Positions 54,168-55,214 of a DNA stretch of 55,214 nucleotides are shown piece after piece. The notes under the pieces were generated by a model. The model saw nothing but the letters and a program-made list of their open reading frames with translations, had not been told where the DNA came from and ran no database searches. A program made the position numbers and the translations under genes. Each line of letters begins with the position of its first letter. Position 1 is the first letter of the stretch. The DNA is from a virus: positions 1 through 55,214 of IMG/VR virus record IMGVR_UViG_3300040960_000562. One strand, 5' to 3'.

Positions 54168-55214
54168 CAGCACACTCCTGCTTTCTTTAGATTTAAGTAA
54201 GTATTGATAGAAGTAGCAATCTCTTTAGACTTCTTGGGGCGACGCTCACCATGAAGAAGGTCAAGACCTTCCTTAGAGTGATACTGAGTTCCAGAATACT
54301 TTGTCTTGGGAAGATTCCAGGCACCATTCTTTTGCAATGTGAAAGGAACCTCAATGTTTGCAATTACGCCAGTAGAGTCACTCAGAGTGAACAAAACACC
54401 TTTCTTGTTTGTAGTATATTCTACCACACATTCATCAGAATTAACACGCTTCAGAATCTGTGCGTATTTCTCATTAAACAGAGAGCAAAGATATTTACCC
54501 TTACCAATGAGAAGAATCTCTTCATCATAGTTAAGACCCGCCATCTTGATGATGCGTTTCTTCACTACATCTTTAGAGATGGAGTCCAGGGCAGAAATGA
54601 TAGTTTCCGCTGCTTTAAGACCATAAGTTGCACAGTCATTCTTCCACTGAGAAGATACATTCTTCCAGTAACGTGCCTGCTCACCATAGGTATAGAACTC
54701 CTTGATAGTATCATTTACGGTATCAAAGAAGTTATATACATCCTTAAGAGTATTGTATCCCATCTTATCAATCAAACTATCACGATGATCGCGATTACAT
54801 CCCTGAAATACTTCTTCTGTGTATGGGTCAATAAATGTACCAACCCCAGCAGATTCGAACAAGAAATTGTTTAGAAAAGAGTGCCAGGTTCCAGAACACA
54901 ACTGAATACGACTAAAACCTTTCTTATAGTTCTTTAGGGAGAAAGATACATGACTATTATCCTCAAAAAGAACAATAAAATCTCCCTTTAGTTTCTGATC
55001 ACGAAACTCTTTTTCTACATCTACAATATCAAACTTCTTACCAGGATACTTTACCAGTAAGTTCTGAAAGAAGTCATCAACTATCTTATCAATGTTTTCT
55101 TTATAGACACTCTTATTGAAGTCATTCATCACATCACGTTCTTCACAATACTCTACAAAAGTATTTTTTTTCTCTTGCACATCATCAGTGATGGCAACAC
55201 CATTCTCAACGGCA
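54167..55214 (-). CDS. Probable restriction-endonuclease-like protein, 5' end missing
   Basis: The frame is open to the window edge (reads AVENGVAITDDVQEKKNT at the edge), so the N-terminus is outside; GTG 55180 is not a reliable start. 348 codons are visible. Residues LKGDFIVLFEDNSHVSFSLK followed by NYKKGFSRIQLCSGTWHSFL fit a GD...(E/S)xK nuclease core of the PD-(D/E)XK type, with Ser-Leu-Lys in the ExK position. The rest is helical with Lys-rich segments. Immediate coupling to a methyltransferase gene supports a restriction role. Family not named with certainty. Confidence 0.62.
   Translation of the reverse strand, partial: AVENGVAITDDVQEKKNTFVEYCEERDVMNDFNKSVYKENIDKIVDDFFQNLLVKYPGKKFDIVDVEKEFRDQKLKGDFIVLFEDNSHVSFSLKNYKKGFSRIQLCSGTWHSFLNNFLFESAGVGTFIDPYTEEVFQGCNRDHRDSLIDKMGYNTLKDVYNFFDTVNDTIKEFYTYGEQARYWKNVSSQWKNDCATYGLKAAETIISALDSISKDVVKKRIIKMAGLNYDEEILLIGKGKYLCSLFNEKYAQILKRVNSDECVVEYTTNKKGVLFTLSDSTGVIANIEVPFTLQKNGAWNLPKTKYSGTQYHSKEGLDLLHGERRPKKSKEIATSINTYLNLKKAGVC

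Noticed and set aside
54251-54874. Plus-strand open frame of 207 codons
   Set aside because: Antisense to the restriction-like gene, which has coherent protein sequence and coupling to its neighbour.

Overview
The window is a piece of a T4-like marine cyanophage genome (a myovirus of the type that infects Synechococcus or Prochlorococcus). Every gene I can support lies on the minus strand, so transcription runs from high to low coordinates. The evidence is the T4 head/neck/tail/baseplate gene order (gp25-gp6-[gp7 position]-gp8-[gp9 to gp12 position]-gp13-gp14-gp15-gp16-gp17-gp18-gp19-gp20-gp21-gp22), T4-type late promoters (TATAAATA), and many small proteins with the look of cyanophage conserved hypotheticals. 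No photosynthesis genes, tRNAs, CRISPR arrays or insertion sequences were seen.

Bases 1-38.9 kb are the late structural block. It holds the prohead scaffold start (gp22), protease gp21, two small head-region genes, portal gp20, tube gp19, sheath gp18, a lone Cys4 protein, both terminase subunits (gp17, gp16), completion and neck proteins gp15, gp14 and gp13, then the baseplate: a 2347-residue protein, gp8, a 3953-residue giant, gp6 and gp25. Genes are tightly packed and often coupled by TAATG or ATGA overlaps. Unusual points are a modular Cys-rich 608-residue protein between gp17 and gp16, a gp14 enlarged by a Gly-rich repeat insert, a YHYH-like domain inside the giant baseplate protein, and a small gene (14998-15327) whose reading frame is broken twice in compensating directions.

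Bases 38.9-41.1 kb carry small genes, a GT-A type glycosyltransferase and an AbrB-like mini-protein. From about 41.2 to 44.2 kb base composition becomes clearly richer in G+C, and the DNA holds a string of 50-115 residue genes, most with their own promoter. A repeat-rich, mostly non-coding stretch follows (44.7-45.5 kb), then a protein whose N-terminus matches the T4 capsid-targeting sequence, two adjacent 2-oxoglutarate/Fe(II) oxygenases, and a train of overlapping mini-genes to 49.2 kb.

Bases 49.2-55.2 kb hold a KxDG-motif protein resembling polynucleotide ligases, more mini-genes, and a DNA-modification island: a Dam-type D12 methyltransferase, a small PD-(D/E)XK nuclease, a second adenine methyltransferase split over two genes in permuted order, and a second nuclease-like gene running off the window end.

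The most interesting pattern is regulatory. Eleven promoters between 42.6 and 52.8 kb carry a 24-bp dyad, approximately TGTG(C/A)CA-N10-TG(G/T)CACA, at 28-31 bp upstream of the -10 hexamer. The dyad lies at varying positions relative to the upstream stop codon but at a nearly fixed distance from the promoter. This looks like an undescribed phage regulon governing the small accessory genes and the PD-(D/E)XK nuclease gene.
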